DNA of 64,000 nt from Methylobacter sp. (GTDB taxonomy: Bacteria > Pseudomonadota > Gammaproteobacteria > Methylococcales > Methylomonadaceae): assembly GCA_030653985.1 (NCBI GenBank), contig JAURYJ010000075.1, forward strand, positions 1 through 64,000, given 5' to 3'. Shown in pieces: positions 51,587 to 61,147 of the stretch. The position numbers were made by a program, and so were the translations under genes. The stretch's first letter is position 1, and every line of letters begins with the position of its first letter. Below the pieces are notes generated by a model, which did no database searches, had not been told where the DNA came from, and was given only the letters and a program-made list of their open reading frames with translations.

Positions 51587-52750
51587 TTAACCTAATACCG
51601 CTCTATCTTGAGAACTTTCCCGTCCAACCCAGATATAGGCAATCACAAAAGCAATTCCACAAAATACTGCCGCCATAGAATAGACAAATTCCGCACCTAA
51701 GGATTCCCAATAATAACCGCTATAGTAACTGCCCAGCATCCCGCCCAAACCAAATGTTAAGCTGGCGTATAGCGCCTGGCCTTTACCTTGATGTCGGTCG
51801 CCAAAATACAAATGCACCAAATGAATGGCGACAACATGCGCACCGGCAAACGTTGCCGCATGCAATAATTGAGCAAAAACCAACAGCCAAAAATAATCGA
51901 CGCACCAGGCAATCATCAACCAGCGAACAACCGACAGTAAAATACTGAACAATAAAATAGCTCTTAGCGAAATGCGCTTCAACACACGGCGCATGTATAT
52001 AAATAAAATAATCTCGGCAAAAACAGCCAGCGCCCACAAAAATCCAGTCAGGCTTGCCGTGTATTGATAATGCTTGAGATAGATCGAATAAAAAACGTAA
52101 TAAGGGGCATGCGCCAGCTGTAACAGCATATAAACCGCCAGAAAAGCCCACAGTTCCGGTTTTTTCATGATTTGCATGATGCCGACAGCGGCGGTCTGAT
52201 GATGCGCAGCCTGAATGGGCGGCGTCATTAAGCTGACCAGCCAGATGAGGGTCATCAATGCGATAATCGCTATAGGAATGATGCTTAAGGACTGATAATC
52301 CAATAACCAACCTACGCCCAGCACCGCAACAATAAAACCGATAGATCCCCACAGCCTTATCTGGCTGTAGCGATGCGCTTCATCTTTTAAATGGTATAAG
52401 GTTACCGCTTCAAACTGCGGTAAAGCGGCGTTCCAAAAAAAACTAAAGCCTATCGTTATCCAGGCAAACCAGAAATAACCCTGAACAAATAAGAATCCGG
52501 CAAAAAATGCGGTGGTTAAAAACGCGGCTATGCGAATAATCCGCACGTTTCTTCCGGTATGATCGGCAATCCAACCCCATAAAACCGGCGCAATAACTCT
52601 TGTGCCGTTGAGCATCGCCGAAAGTTCGCCGATTTCGACAGGATTAAAGCCCCTTTCTTTTAAATAGAGGCCCCAGTAAGGGAGAAAAACACCGACTGTG
52701 GCGAAATAAAAGAAGTAAAAGCCTGACAGGCGCCAGTATGGGATAGACAT
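51587..52750 (-). CDS. MFS transporter, HcaT/MFS_1-like
   Basis: A 387-residue major facilitator with twelve helices. The N-terminus YWRLSGFYFFYFATVGVFLP, then YWGLYLKERGFNPVEIGELS, is typical of the MFS_1-like/HcaT group, which includes nucleoside and phenylpropionate transporters. Motif A-like LWGWIADHTGRNVRI follows helix 2. The substrate is unknown. It is separated from aroC by 220 bases that hold two hairpin elements, so it is probably transcribed separately. Confidence 0.85.
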   Translation of the reverse strand: MSIPYWRLSGFYFFYFATVGVFLPYWGLYLKERGFNPVEIGELSAMLNGTRVIAPVLWGWIADHTGRNVRIIRIAAFLTTAFFAGFLFVQGYFWFAWITIGFSFFWNAALPQFEAVTLYHLKDEAHRYSQIRLWGSIGFIVAVLGVGWLLDYQSLSIIPIAIIALMTLIWLVSLMTPPIQAAHHQTAAVGIMQIMKKPELWAFLAVYMLLQLAHAPYYVFYSIYLKHYQYTASLTGFLWALAVFAEIILFIYMRRVLKRISLRAILLFSILLSVVRWLMIAWCVDYFWLLVFAQLLHAATFAGAHVVAIHLVHLYFGDRHQGKGQALYASLTFGLGGMLGSYYSGYYWESLGAEFVYSMAAVFCGIAFVIAYIWVGRESSQDRAVLG

Positions 52751-52783
52751 TTAAATTAAATAGATAGCTTGTGTAGGCTGGTT

Positions 52784-52908
52784 TCCCTGGCTCCCACGGG
52801 TTCCGCGGGAGCCAGGGAGTTGCTGATGTGGGGGCGACTTCGCCTAAAGTGCCTACTGTTGGTAGTCGCCAATTGAGTTACTTACTGGGCGACTAAAGTC
52901 GCCCCCAC
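52784..52908. repeat. two palindromic repeats between the MFS gene and aroC
   Basis: TCCCTGGCTCCC (52784-52795) pairs with GGGAGCCAGGGA (52807-52818). Then GTGGGGGCGACTT (52828-52840) pairs with AAGTCGCCCCCAC (52896-52908) across 55 bases; this core matches the repeat at 10139-10186. It follows the aroC stop on the minus strand and could end that transcript. Confidence 0.75.
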
Positions 52909-52970
52909 AATGACACTTAATGGCAGTGACGCCGCGTGTTGGAACGAGAGAACGATACAACAAAAAACGT

Positions 52971-54059
52971 TTACCTTAAAACCGGCAATCCCGATTGCAC
53001 GTTGATGTTTTGCGCCCGATGCCGCAACAAATGATCCATGATTACTATCGCCATCATCGCCTCGGCAATCGGGGTTGCTCTTATGCCTACGCAAGGATCG
53101 TGGCGACCTTTGGTGCTGACTTCAATAGCGTCACCGTGCACATTGATGCTTCTACCCGGCAAGCGCAAGCTGGAAGTCGGTTTTAAGGCAATACTGGCCG
53201 TTACCTGCTGGCCGCTGGAAATTCCGCCCAAAATGCCACCGGCATGATTACTTAAAAAACCGTCCGGGGTAATTTCATCACGAAACTGCGTGCCTTTACT
53301 GTCGACACAGGCAAAGCCGTCGCCGATTTCCACGCCTTTGACCGCATTAATGCTCATCAAGGCATGAGCCAGATCGGCATCGAGTCGATCGAAAATAGGC
53401 TCACCCAAGCCCGGCGGGACGTTGGTTGCGACCACTTCTATTTTGGCGCCGATAGATTCGCCTTCTTTACGCAAGGCATCCATATAAGCTTCCATTTCTG
53501 CGACTTTATCGACATCGGGACAGAAAAAAGGATTGCTGTCGATAACAGACCAATCGAGTTTTTCGATTTTTATCGGCCCCAGTTGCGATAAATAACCGCG
53601 TATTTCTATACCGTGCTGTTCTCTCAGGTATTTCTTGGCAATACCGCCCGCCGCCACACGCATGGCCGTTTCACGCGCCGATGAGCGCCCTCCTCCCCGA
53701 TAATCCCTGAACCCGTATTTGTGCTGATAGGTATAATCCGCATGGCCGGGTCTGAATGTTTCTGCGATATTGGAATAATCTTTGGAGCGTTGATCGGTAT
53801 TTTCGATTTGCAGGGCTATCGGCGTACCGGTAGTTTTGCCTTCAAACACGCCGGACAGGATTTTGACTTCATCGGCTTCGCGCCGCTGGGTGGTGTGTCT
53901 CGACGTTCCTGGCTTCCTGCGATCCAGGTCCGCTTGCAAATCGGCTTCGGTCAAGGCCATGCCCGGAGGGCAGCCATCAACGATGCAGCCGATTGCAGGA
54001 CCATGACTCTCACCAAACGAAGTCACGGTAAATAATTTTCCTATTGAGTTTCCAGACAT
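52971..54059 (-). CDS. aroC: chorismate synthase
   Basis: A 362-residue chorismate synthase, the last common enzyme of the shikimate pathway, which uses reduced FMN. Signatures: [40 protein letters not shown] with [15 protein letters not shown], and [19 protein letters not shown]. The C-terminal [17 protein letters not shown] is present. Length is normal. The gene starts 2 bases after the prmB stop, an association found in many Gammaproteobacteria. Confidence 0.97.
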   Translation of the reverse strand: MSGNSIGKLFTVTSFGESHGPAIGCIVDGCPPGMALTEADLQADLDRRKPGTSRHTTQRREADEVKILSGVFEGKTTGTPIALQIENTDQRSKDYSNIAETFRPGHADYTYQHKYGFRDYRGGGRSSARETAMRVAAGGIAKKYLREQHGIEIRGYLSQLGPIKIEKLDWSVIDSNPFFCPDVDKVAEMEAYMDALRKEGESIGAKIEVVATNVPPGLGEPIFDRLDADLAHALMSINAVKGVEIGDGFACVDSKGTQFRDEITPDGFLSNHAGGILGGISSGQQVTASIALKPTSSLRLPGRSINVHGDAIEVSTKGRHDPCVGIRATPIAEAMMAIVIMDHLLRHRAQNINVQSGLPVLR

Positions 54060-54061
54060 AG

Positions 54062-54991
54062 TTATAAAGCCGTTAAAAATAATTCGTTATATTGACTAAG
54101 CTGTTCAGCCGTCAGCAAAAATACGCCATCACCGCCGCGTTCAAAATTCAGCCAGAAAAAAGGCACGTCGGGAAAGGTATTTTGCAAGGTTTCAGCACTG
54201 CTGCCTACTTCCACAATCAAAATACCCTGCTCTGTCAGATACTGCCCGGCTTCGACCAGAATGCGCAACACAATATCCAGTCCTGAATGCCCACCTTTAA
54301 AGCCCATATCGGGCTCGGCACGAAACTCTACGGGTAATTGCTCCCATTCTTCAAGGGATACGTAAGGCGGATTACTGACGATAATGTCATACCGAGTATC
54401 CGGCAGTTCTTTAAATAAATCAGACTGATAAAGAGTCACCACATCGACCAGCTGATGTTTGGCAACATTCAGTTCGGCAACAGCCAGCGCATCGGCCGAT
54501 AAATCCACTGCATCGACATAAGCGTCAGCAAATGCATAAGCGCAGGCTATGGCGATACAGCCGCTGCCGGTACACAAATCCAGAATGCGCACCACTTGGT
54601 CTTCCTCGACCCAGGGCGAAAATCGCTGTTCGATTAATTCGGCAATCGGCGATCTGGGTACCAGTACCCGTTGATCCACATAAAACGATAGCCCAGCAAA
54701 GATAGCTTCGTGGGTTAAATAAGCGGCCGGTATACGTTCGTTGATACGCCGGTCGATTATGTCGATGACTGCCTGGCGCTCACTGAGCGTTAAAACGCTT
54801 TGCAGATACGCATCGGCCAGATTATAAGGCTGATGAATAGTGTGTAAAACCAGTGCCGCGGCTTCATCCAGTGCCGTTGTCGTACCATGACCGAAACTCA
54901 CTTCGGCCTCGGTAAAAAGGCTGGCGGCCCAGCGGATGTAATCGCGAATAGTGGATAAGGTAGTTAAAGCTTCAGAGGGTGTTGTTTTCAT
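54062..54991 (-). CDS. prmB: ribosomal protein uL3 glutamine methyltransferase
   Basis: A 309-residue class I SAM methyltransferase of the HemK/PrmB type, which methylates a Gln in ribosomal protein L3. It has the N-terminal helical domain, SAM motif [18 protein letters not shown] and the catalytic [10 protein letters not shown]. The [13 protein letters not shown] region that follows is typical of PrmB rather than PrmC. It is the first gene of prmB-aroC, divergent from the HDOD gene at 55088. Confidence 0.93.
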   Translation of the reverse strand: MKTTPSEALTTLSTIRDYIRWAASLFTEAEVSFGHGTTTALDEAAALVLHTIHQPYNLADAYLQSVLTLSERQAVIDIIDRRINERIPAAYLTHEAIFAGLSFYVDQRVLVPRSPIAELIEQRFSPWVEEDQVVRILDLCTGSGCIAIACAYAFADAYVDAVDLSADALAVAELNVAKHQLVDVVTLYQSDLFKELPDTRYDIIVSNPPYVSLEEWEQLPVEFRAEPDMGFKGGHSGLDIVLRILVEAGQYLTEQGILIVEVGSSAETLQNTFPDVPFFWLNFERGGDGVFLLTAEQLSQYNELFLTAL

Positions 54992-55087
54992 GGCTGGACA
55001 AAGTAAGATAGCGTCAATACGGTTCGACGTAGCGGGAGATTTTAAACTAAACTTTGTGAGCTTGTTTGAATATTAACTAAACACAAC

Positions 55088-55969
55088 ATGAGCCCAACCC
55101 ATAACAACAACAGCAATACCCCAGCAAGTTTAGCTAAAAATAAACTGTTAATGGACTGTTATCGGCATATGCACTCCAACAATCTGGTCTTGCCCACTAT
55201 CCCGGACGTGTCTTTTAAAATTCGCCGCGCTATTAATGACGACAAATCCAGCGTCTCTTCAATAGCACGCATCGTTCAAATTGATCCATCCATTACCGCG
55301 AAACTGATACAAATTGCCAACAGCCCTTTATATAGGGGGAGAAAAAAAATTGAAAGCTGCCCCGAAGCGCTGACCCGACTGGGATTAAAAACAGCTCAAG
55401 ACATTATCACTACGGTTGCGATGAAATCGGTATTTAACGCCAAATCCCCCCTTATTCGTCAAAAAATGACCAAATTATGGCTGCATAGTAGTTACATTGC
55501 CTCCATCAGCGCGGTGTTCGCCCATAAAATCCCGGGCTTCGATCCAGATAGAGCCATGCTGGCCGGGCTGATTCATGATATTGGTATCGTGCCCATTTTG
55601 ACTTATGCCGACAAACATCCCGATATTATGGCGAATCCGAGAGACCTTGTAGAAACGGTCAGGCAGCTTCGCGCAGACATTGGCGTACAAATTATCCGCC
55701 AGTGGGATTTCCCTGAGGATTTTGAAGGTGTGGTGATTAATGCCGAAAACTGGTTTCGTAATAACAAAAATCCAGCCAATTATGCAGACATCGTCATGAT
55801 CTCGCAGTTGCACAGTTTTATCGGCAAAGTTGACATTAAAAAGATACCTAAAATAGACGATCTGCCTGCTTATAAAAAACTGGCCAGCCATTTAAATGCA
55901 AGCGACAGCATTAATATACTGGATACTGCCAAAGATGAAATCGAGCATATTTGGCAAATGTTGGCTTAA
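55088..55969 (+). CDS. HDOD domain protein
   Basis: A 293-residue single-domain HDOD signalling protein. The domain spans about 25-225: LPTIPDVSFKIRRAINDD, IVQIDPSITAKLIQIANSPL and, unusual for HDOD, an intact HD pair in AGLIHDIGIVPIL. HDOD proteins act in regulation, often with c-di-GMP or motility pathways; a hydrolytic role is not established. A FliK-like gene follows after 11 bases, so the two may share a transcript. Confidence 0.85.
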   Translation: MSPTHNNNSNTPASLAKNKLLMDCYRHMHSNNLVLPTIPDVSFKIRRAINDDKSSVSSIARIVQIDPSITAKLIQIANSPLYRGRKKIESCPEALTRLGLKTAQDIITTVAMKSVFNAKSPLIRQKMTKLWLHSSYIASISAVFAHKIPGFDPDRAMLAGLIHDIGIVPILTYADKHPDIMANPRDLVETVRQLRADIGVQIIRQWDFPEDFEGVVINAENWFRNNKNPANYADIVMISQLHSFIGKVDIKKIPKIDDLPAYKKLASHLNASDSINILDTAKDEIEHIWQMLA

Positions 55970-55980
55970 GATAGTGCTGA

Positions 55981-57732
55981 ATGGATATTAACTCGCCAAT
56001 AAACCCTAAAGCCCTATTCGGAGTAAACAGGCCGCTGGAAAACACCTTAAACCTTAAAGTCGGGCAAAAACTTGACGCAAAAGTCATCAATGCGGATATA
56101 CAAGCGGCAAAAAACACCCTTACCTTAGCGCTGGGCAACAAGGATATCACCGTACAAAGCAATCAACCGATGACGACAAACCCCGGTCAAAATTTAAAAC
56201 TTCAGGTGACTCAAACCGTCCCGGTCGTGGAATTTAAAATCCTCAATTCATCACCCGAATTAGCAGAATTGCGCCTGAAATTCATTGCCGCAAACGGTCA
56301 GGAACCGATGCGACCGACCGCCAGGGATGGTGGGAGTGTCGCAAGCGGTACGACTGCAAGGATGCAGGAGGTAGGGCAACGCATGGAGCAGTTGCCGAGG
56401 GAACCGATGCGACCGACAGCCGCTGAAAAACAAGACGGCGCAAGCCTGTCATCGCTCGTAAAACAGCCGTTAGACGCAAAGATAATCGGCATCACCGGCA
56501 ATAAAATCCAGCTACAGATTTTTACCCCATCAATAACGGATATGGGCAATAAACAAGTCAGCCTTATCACTATTGACCGCTCTCAACTGACCCATGCACC
56601 GCAGAATTTAAAAATCGGGCAAAACCTGAATCTGGAGGCGCTCAAAGCAGGAACCACAGCTGAATTTAAAGTTATTTCAGCGCCCCATAATATTCCTGAA
56701 GCAAAAATAGCCGAATTTATCAAGCAGTTTCTGCCTCGACATGAAGCGAGCCCTCTCTTTTTAAATCAGTTAATAAAGGATTTACCGAAATTGATGAACA
56801 ACGAAAGCGTTCCTAAAGTGCTAAAGGATATAGCCGCAAAAATAATTCAGAACCTGCCGCCAAAAGAACAGCTGATCACTAGTCAAGGCCTAAAACAAGC
56901 CATTGCCAATTCAGGATTGTTTCTTGAGGCCAAGCTGCCGCCAGCGATGGCTCAGGCTGAACTGATTAAAGAACTGCCCCAGTTGATAAAAAATGAAACT
57001 GTGCCTCAATCATTGCAACGCATTGCCGCTGAAATATTACAAAATCTGACTCAAAAAGAGCCTTTGCTTAATAGTCCATCAGCCACTACGGCAAAACAGC
57101 TTGCTGAAGCCGAGTTATTAACTTTAAAGCTCAATATGGCAGATGCACCCAAAGCAGAAGCTTTAGGTAATGAGGATTTTAAAGCCAATTTGCTTAAATT
57201 TATTCAGGCTTTAAAGCAGGAACTTACAACCCAAGCGGCACAACAAATAAATCAAGCGGATCTTGATCTGCTTAAAAACCTGCAAAATAAAACTGAAAAT
57301 ACCGTTGCCAAGCTGGTACTGGATCAACTAATGTCCCTGCCCAAGGAAGATAACCCAAAGCAGCTATGGCTTATCGACATCCCTTTTATTGACCGACAAC
57401 AGGCGGAAACGGTTACTATTGAAATACAGCGGGACAAAGACAATAATCAACCATCCGGCAGCAGCGACTGGTCGGTTAATATCACGATTACACCGCCGGA
57501 ACTGGGTACGATTCATTGCCGAGTTGCCTACCAGAACGCTGTTATCAATACCTATTTCAACAGCCTGCAGATTCAAACGACTCAGCTAATCAAGCACAAC
57601 CTGGATTACCTAAAAAACCAACTTGAAGAGTCGGGTTTAACAACGGGGCACATGATCGCTCACAACGGCTCTCAAAACAAGCAACCGACTCATCCACTAG
57701 CCGGAAAAAAACTATTTGATGATAATGCCTGA
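55981..57732 (+). CDS. flagellar hook-length control (FliK)-like protein with in-frame repeat insert
   Basis: A 583-residue protein. The N-terminal part (1-100) has Ile/Val/Asn-rich beta repeats (KVGQKLDAKVINADIQ). The middle is Gln/Leu/Lys-rich, with imperfect repeats such as LIKDLPKLMNNESVPKVLKD and LIKELPQLIKNETVPQSLQR. The C-terminal domain (about 475-565, ITPPELGTIHCRVAYQ) resembles the FliK C-terminal globular domain. Residues about 107-140 are an in-frame 99-base insert of element B flanked by an 18-base direct repeat. No other flagellar gene is in the window, so it may be a FliK-type protein used outside the flagellum or a displaced one. TolC follows after 18 bases. Confidence 0.75.
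   Translation: MDINSPINPKALFGVNRPLENTLNLKVGQKLDAKVINADIQAAKNTLTLALGNKDITVQSNQPMTTNPGQNLKLQVTQTVPVVEFKILNSSPELAELRLKFIAANGQEPMRPTARDGGSVASGTTARMQEVGQRMEQLPREPMRPTAAEKQDGASLSSLVKQPLDAKIIGITGNKIQLQIFTPSITDMGNKQVSLITIDRSQLTHAPQNLKIGQNLNLEALKAGTTAEFKVISAPHNIPEAKIAEFIKQFLPRHEASPLFLNQLIKDLPKLMNNESVPKVLKDIAAKIIQNLPPKEQLITSQGLKQAIANSGLFLEAKLPPAMAQAELIKELPQLIKNETVPQSLQRIAAEILQNLTQKEPLLNSPSATTAKQLAEAELLTLKLNMADAPKAEALGNEDFKANLLKFIQALKQELTTQAAQQINQADLDLLKNLQNKTENTVAKLVLDQLMSLPKEDNPKQLWLIDIPFIDRQQAETVTIEIQRDKDNNQPSGSSDWSVNITITPPELGTIHCRVAYQNAVINTYFNSLQIQTTQLIKHNLDYLKNQLEESGLTTGHMIAHNGSQNKQPTHPLAGKKLFDDNA
56301..56417 (+). repeat. element B copy with flanking 18-bp direct repeat in the FliK-like gene
   Basis: GGAACCGATGCGACCGAC occurs at 56301-56318 and again at 56400-56417, 99 bases apart (33 codons). 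Between them lies CGCCAGGGATGGTG, the same head as element A, then the part shared with 6938-6990. The encoded peptide is ARDGGSVASGTT... and keeps the frame. Confidence 0.9.
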
Positions 57733-57750
57733 TAAAATTTTTGAACGCAC

Positions 57751-59076
57751 ATGAAAGCACAAGTAAAACTATCCGCCATTATTGTCAGCTTGTTAACGGG
57801 GATTTCACCGCTGCACGCACAAAACTTATCAGAAACTTTTGAGCTGGCTTTTCAAAATGCGCCTATTTTAAAGCAGGCTCAAGCCCAACAATCGGCTATA
57901 GGAGAATCGAAAGATCAAAGCATTGCCCGATTTCTGCCCAACATCTCGGCTACCGGAGCCAGCAGTAAAGAACAGCTGCATAATAAAAAAACCGGGGGAT
58001 TTAGAGGTCCTGATGCCCATCAGGAATACTGGAATAACAGCTTTAATATCAACTTAACCCAACCCCTGTTCCACTGGGATCACTGGATACAATTAAGCCA
58101 GTCCGACAATCAAATCGCCCTGGCTGAAGCCACTTACTTATCCGAATTACAAAACCTGATGGTGACAACAACCGAAGCCTATTTTAATGTGCTCTATGCT
58201 CAGGATAATTTAGCCTTTGCCTCGGCAGAAAAACAGGCTATCGTCCGGCAACTGCAACAGGCCAAACAACGTTTTGATGTGGGCATTATTGCGATAACCG
58301 ACGTTAACGAAGCACAGGCAGGTTTCGACCAGGCTAATGCTAACGAAATTGACGCCGCCAATAATCTGGATAACCAGAAAGAGGCGTTAACAGAAATCAT
58401 CGGTGAAAATGATGTTTCGCTGAATGCGCTGGGTGAGCAACTGCCTTTACTCAAGCCTGAACCGGCGGATATTTCGGCGTGGAGCGATTTAGCCGAACTC
58501 AACAATTTCAGCATCATTTCGGCATTTAATCAGGCCGAAGTATCGCGTAAAGCCATAGACCTGCAACGTAACGGCCACCTGCCCCGCCTGGATTTGATCG
58601 CCGCTTACGGGGCGTTCGACAACACCAGCAGCTTCGGTTTTCGGGGCGATACCCAGAGTGTCGGTATGCAACTGAATGTGCCGCTGTTTGAAGGCGGCGC
58701 GGTCAATTCACGGACCCGTCAGGCCGCCTATGAATACCAAGCCGCCAAAGAGGATTTATCCCGGAAAAAACGCTCGGTAAAACGTCAGGTAAAAAACGCT
58801 TATCGCGGCGTCATCTCCAGCATCAGCCGCGTAACCGCCCTGAAAGCTGCGGTGATATCGGCGACCAGCGCCTTGGAGGCGAGCGAAGCGGGCTTTGGCG
58901 TAGGCACACGAACCATGGTCGATGTGCTGAACGAACAAAGAAATTTATACCGGGCAAAACGGGATTTTTCCCGTAGCCGCTATGATTACCTGATGAACAG
59001 CATCAAGTTAAAACAAGCGGCCAGCGGCCTTGGTCAAGACGACCTTGAACAGATTAACCGCTTGTTGATTCCCTGA
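57751..59076 (+). CDS. tolC: TolC family outer-membrane channel
   Basis: A 441-residue TolC-type protein. It has a signal peptide (1-23, ending SPLHA), two outer-membrane efflux repeats (about 30-220 and 235-430), and the helix-rich periplasmic tunnel features EAYFNVLYAQDNLAFASAEK and GTRTMVDVLNEQRNLYRAKR. There is no lipobox Cys. TolC serves type I secretion and RND or ABC efflux; it could be the exit duct for the RTX protein at 41102, but this is inference. It follows the FliK-like gene by 18 bases. Confidence 0.9.
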   Translation: MKAQVKLSAIIVSLLTGISPLHAQNLSETFELAFQNAPILKQAQAQQSAIGESKDQSIARFLPNISATGASSKEQLHNKKTGGFRGPDAHQEYWNNSFNINLTQPLFHWDHWIQLSQSDNQIALAEATYLSELQNLMVTTTEAYFNVLYAQDNLAFASAEKQAIVRQLQQAKQRFDVGIIAITDVNEAQAGFDQANANEIDAANNLDNQKEALTEIIGENDVSLNALGEQLPLLKPEPADISAWSDLAELNNFSIISAFNQAEVSRKAIDLQRNGHLPRLDLIAAYGAFDNTSSFGFRGDTQSVGMQLNVPLFEGGAVNSRTRQAAYEYQAAKEDLSRKKRSVKRQVKNAYRGVISSISRVTALKAAVISATSALEASEAGFGVGTRTMVDVLNEQRNLYRAKRDFSRSRYDYLMNSIKLKQAASGLGQDDLEQINRLLIP

Positions 59077-59158
59077 GTCTACGACTCTACAAATCAGGGT
59101 TTTTCTGTAATAATCTAAGGCTAATCCGGCGGCGACCTAGACAATCGACAGCTAAAAT

Positions 59159-59665
59159 TTGCATGACCTTATTTGTCCCAAAGCGGGCGCCAACAATGAA
59201 TCTATTCAATTGACCGAACAAGCCAACGCCGAATGCCGTTATGTTTCACTCGACCGGAAGGCCATGCACAAGGCATTATCGCAACAACTGGATGATGATT
59301 TACTGTACCGGATGCTCATTGAAGAGCGCCCTCACCTATTCGCCGAAGCTATCGTTTTTGTTGACGAGGCCAGCATAAGTAAGCAGCGCGACATTATTGC
59401 CGCGATAGAAAGCGTCATTGCGATGCCCGCTTATCAACAACGTGCTCTGACTTATGCACCCGACACGGCACAGTTTATGTCAAAAGCGCACGGCGTTTTT
59501 TTCGGCTATGACTTTCACCTAAGCCCTAAAGGCCCTAAAGGTCCGCAAATAATTGAAATAAAACCGAAATTTCTGACATCATTATCTCTGGGCGATAGTT
59601 TTTCTATAGCAACCCCAAGCACTATATGTAGTATTTTTAAATTTTATAAACCACTAGAAAAATAA
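59159..59665 (+). pseudogene. 3'-truncated conserved hypothetical gene
   Basis: A 168-residue frame from TTG 59159 (a TAA lies two codons before it). The part up to GVFFGYDFHL matches a family of about 350-400 residues that I recall as continuing GPQLIEINTNAGG, an ATP-grasp-like motif. Here GPQIIEI is followed by KPKFLTSLSLGDSF and a different, low-quality tail, so the gene has probably lost most of its 3' part. A small CCCTAAAGG duplication (SPKGPKGP) sits just before the break. It could instead be a short variant. No known function. Confidence 0.5.
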
Positions 59666-59704
59666 ACGAAATGATAAGTGCGAATGCTTATGGAAGACCC
59701 AATC

Positions 59705-61120
59705 ATGATGATCAATAGACGAGATTTTCTTTTCAAAATGAGTATGGCAACCACTGGGGTAGCGCTAGGTTTTAGTGGATTTCAACACCGGGCACAAGCC
59801 CTTACAACGCATGATACTGTAGCCGCAATGCGTTCTTACGGCTTTGGTGAATTAGTTCCAACCCTAACTCAAAATACCGGAGAAACTTTTCTTGCGCTAC
59901 CTAAAGGCTTTAAGTACAAAGTATTAGGCAAGGCAGGCAGTAAAATGTCCGATGGACATATAACGCCATCCTCCCATGACGGTATGGCCTGCTTTCAAAT
60001 TGGCAACGAACTCCGCCTGATTCGTAACCACGAAGTCTCCAATGGAAAAATACCCAAGCCAGGGGCTGCCATTGGAGAAAATCCCTACGATGAAACGACA
60101 GGGGGCGGTACCACGACTCTCGTCATAAATCCCGAAACGCTTGAAGTGATCAAGGATTTCGTGAGCTTGAGCGGAACTTTAAATAATTGTGCGGGCGGCA
60201 GAACGCCTTGGAAAAGCTGGATTTCCTGCGAAGAAACAACATTGGGACAAGCTATCCGCACCAATCAAGTAATCAACCCAACAGGCGGCTATCCTAAGGC
60301 GCACGGTTATTGCTTTGAGGTTTTTGCCTCCGCCAATGCCTCAGTGGAGCCGGTTCCGCTTAAAGCGATGGGCAGATTCAAGCATGAAGCCATTGCCGTT
60401 GATCAGAATACGGGGATTATTTACCTGACTGAAGATGCTAAAACCGCCGGTTTTTATCGTTTTTTACCCCAGCGCAACCAATACCTCGCCGAAGGTGGGA
60501 CGCTGCAAATGTTAAAAATCAAAGACAAGGATGCTTTCGACACGCGAAAGGGATTGAAAACAGGACAATGTTTTGCAACGAATTGGGTAACGATTGATCA
60601 CCCCGATCCAGTTGCAGCAGATCTCGACGAAAGCGCCGTTTATAAACAAGGTTTGGGGAAAGGCGCAGCAACGTTTGCACGTCTTGAAGGGGCTTATTCC
60701 GATGAGCACGGGCGAATTTATTTTGTTTCAACCAATGGCGGCGATAATCGAGGTGGACAAATTTGGCGCTATGATCCCAATAGTATAGAGGAAGGCACCG
60801 TGACCTTGATTTTTGAATCACCCAGTCCAGAAATACTGGATATGCCGGATAATATCTGCTTGAAACCCAACAGCGATTTATTGTTTATCTGTGAAGACAG
60901 CGATTATTTAGGAGAAGGCGGTACGCCTGAAAATTACATGCGCATCCTATCACCCAACGGCAAAATGGCTAATTTCGCCAAAAATATAGCGAAGGATTTT
61001 GAAACCAGCGAATTTGCCGGTTCAACTTTTTCAGAGGACGGCAAAACCTTATTCGTCAATCTGCAAGCAGTCGGTGCAACCTTTGCTATTTGGGGCGATT
61101 GGAATACATTTAGAAGGTAA
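59705..61120 (+). CDS. phoX: PhoX-type (DUF839) alkaline phosphatase, Tat-exported
   Basis: About 471 residues from ATG 59705, chosen because GGAAGA lies eight bases before it and the twin-arginine signal (NRRDFLFKMSMATTGVALGF) starts there; the frame is open to 59678. The mature part is a PhoX beta-propeller, with IRNHEVSNGKIPKPG, NNCAGGRTPWKSWISCEETT and TFARLEGAYSDEHGRIYFVS, which supply metal and calcium ligands. It would hydrolyse phosphate esters in the periplasm. It is convergent with the sigma-54 activator gene. No Pho box was found, but the upstream region is the truncated gene. Confidence 0.88.
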   Translation: MMINRRDFLFKMSMATTGVALGFSGFQHRAQALTTHDTVAAMRSYGFGELVPTLTQNTGETFLALPKGFKYKVLGKAGSKMSDGHITPSSHDGMACFQIGNELRLIRNHEVSNGKIPKPGAAIGENPYDETTGGGTTTLVINPETLEVIKDFVSLSGTLNNCAGGRTPWKSWISCEETTLGQAIRTNQVINPTGGYPKAHGYCFEVFASANASVEPVPLKAMGRFKHEAIAVDQNTGIIYLTEDAKTAGFYRFLPQRNQYLAEGGTLQMLKIKDKDAFDTRKGLKTGQCFATNWVTIDHPDPVAADLDESAVYKQGLGKGAATFARLEGAYSDEHGRIYFVSTNGGDNRGGQIWRYDPNSIEEGTVTLIFESPSPEILDMPDNICLKPNSDLLFICEDSDYLGEGGTPENYMRILSPNGKMANFAKNIAKDFETSEFAGSTFSEDGKTLFVNLQAVGATFAIWGDWNTFRR

Positions 61121-61147
61121 GCTTTAACAAAAAACGCTACGTCCCCA

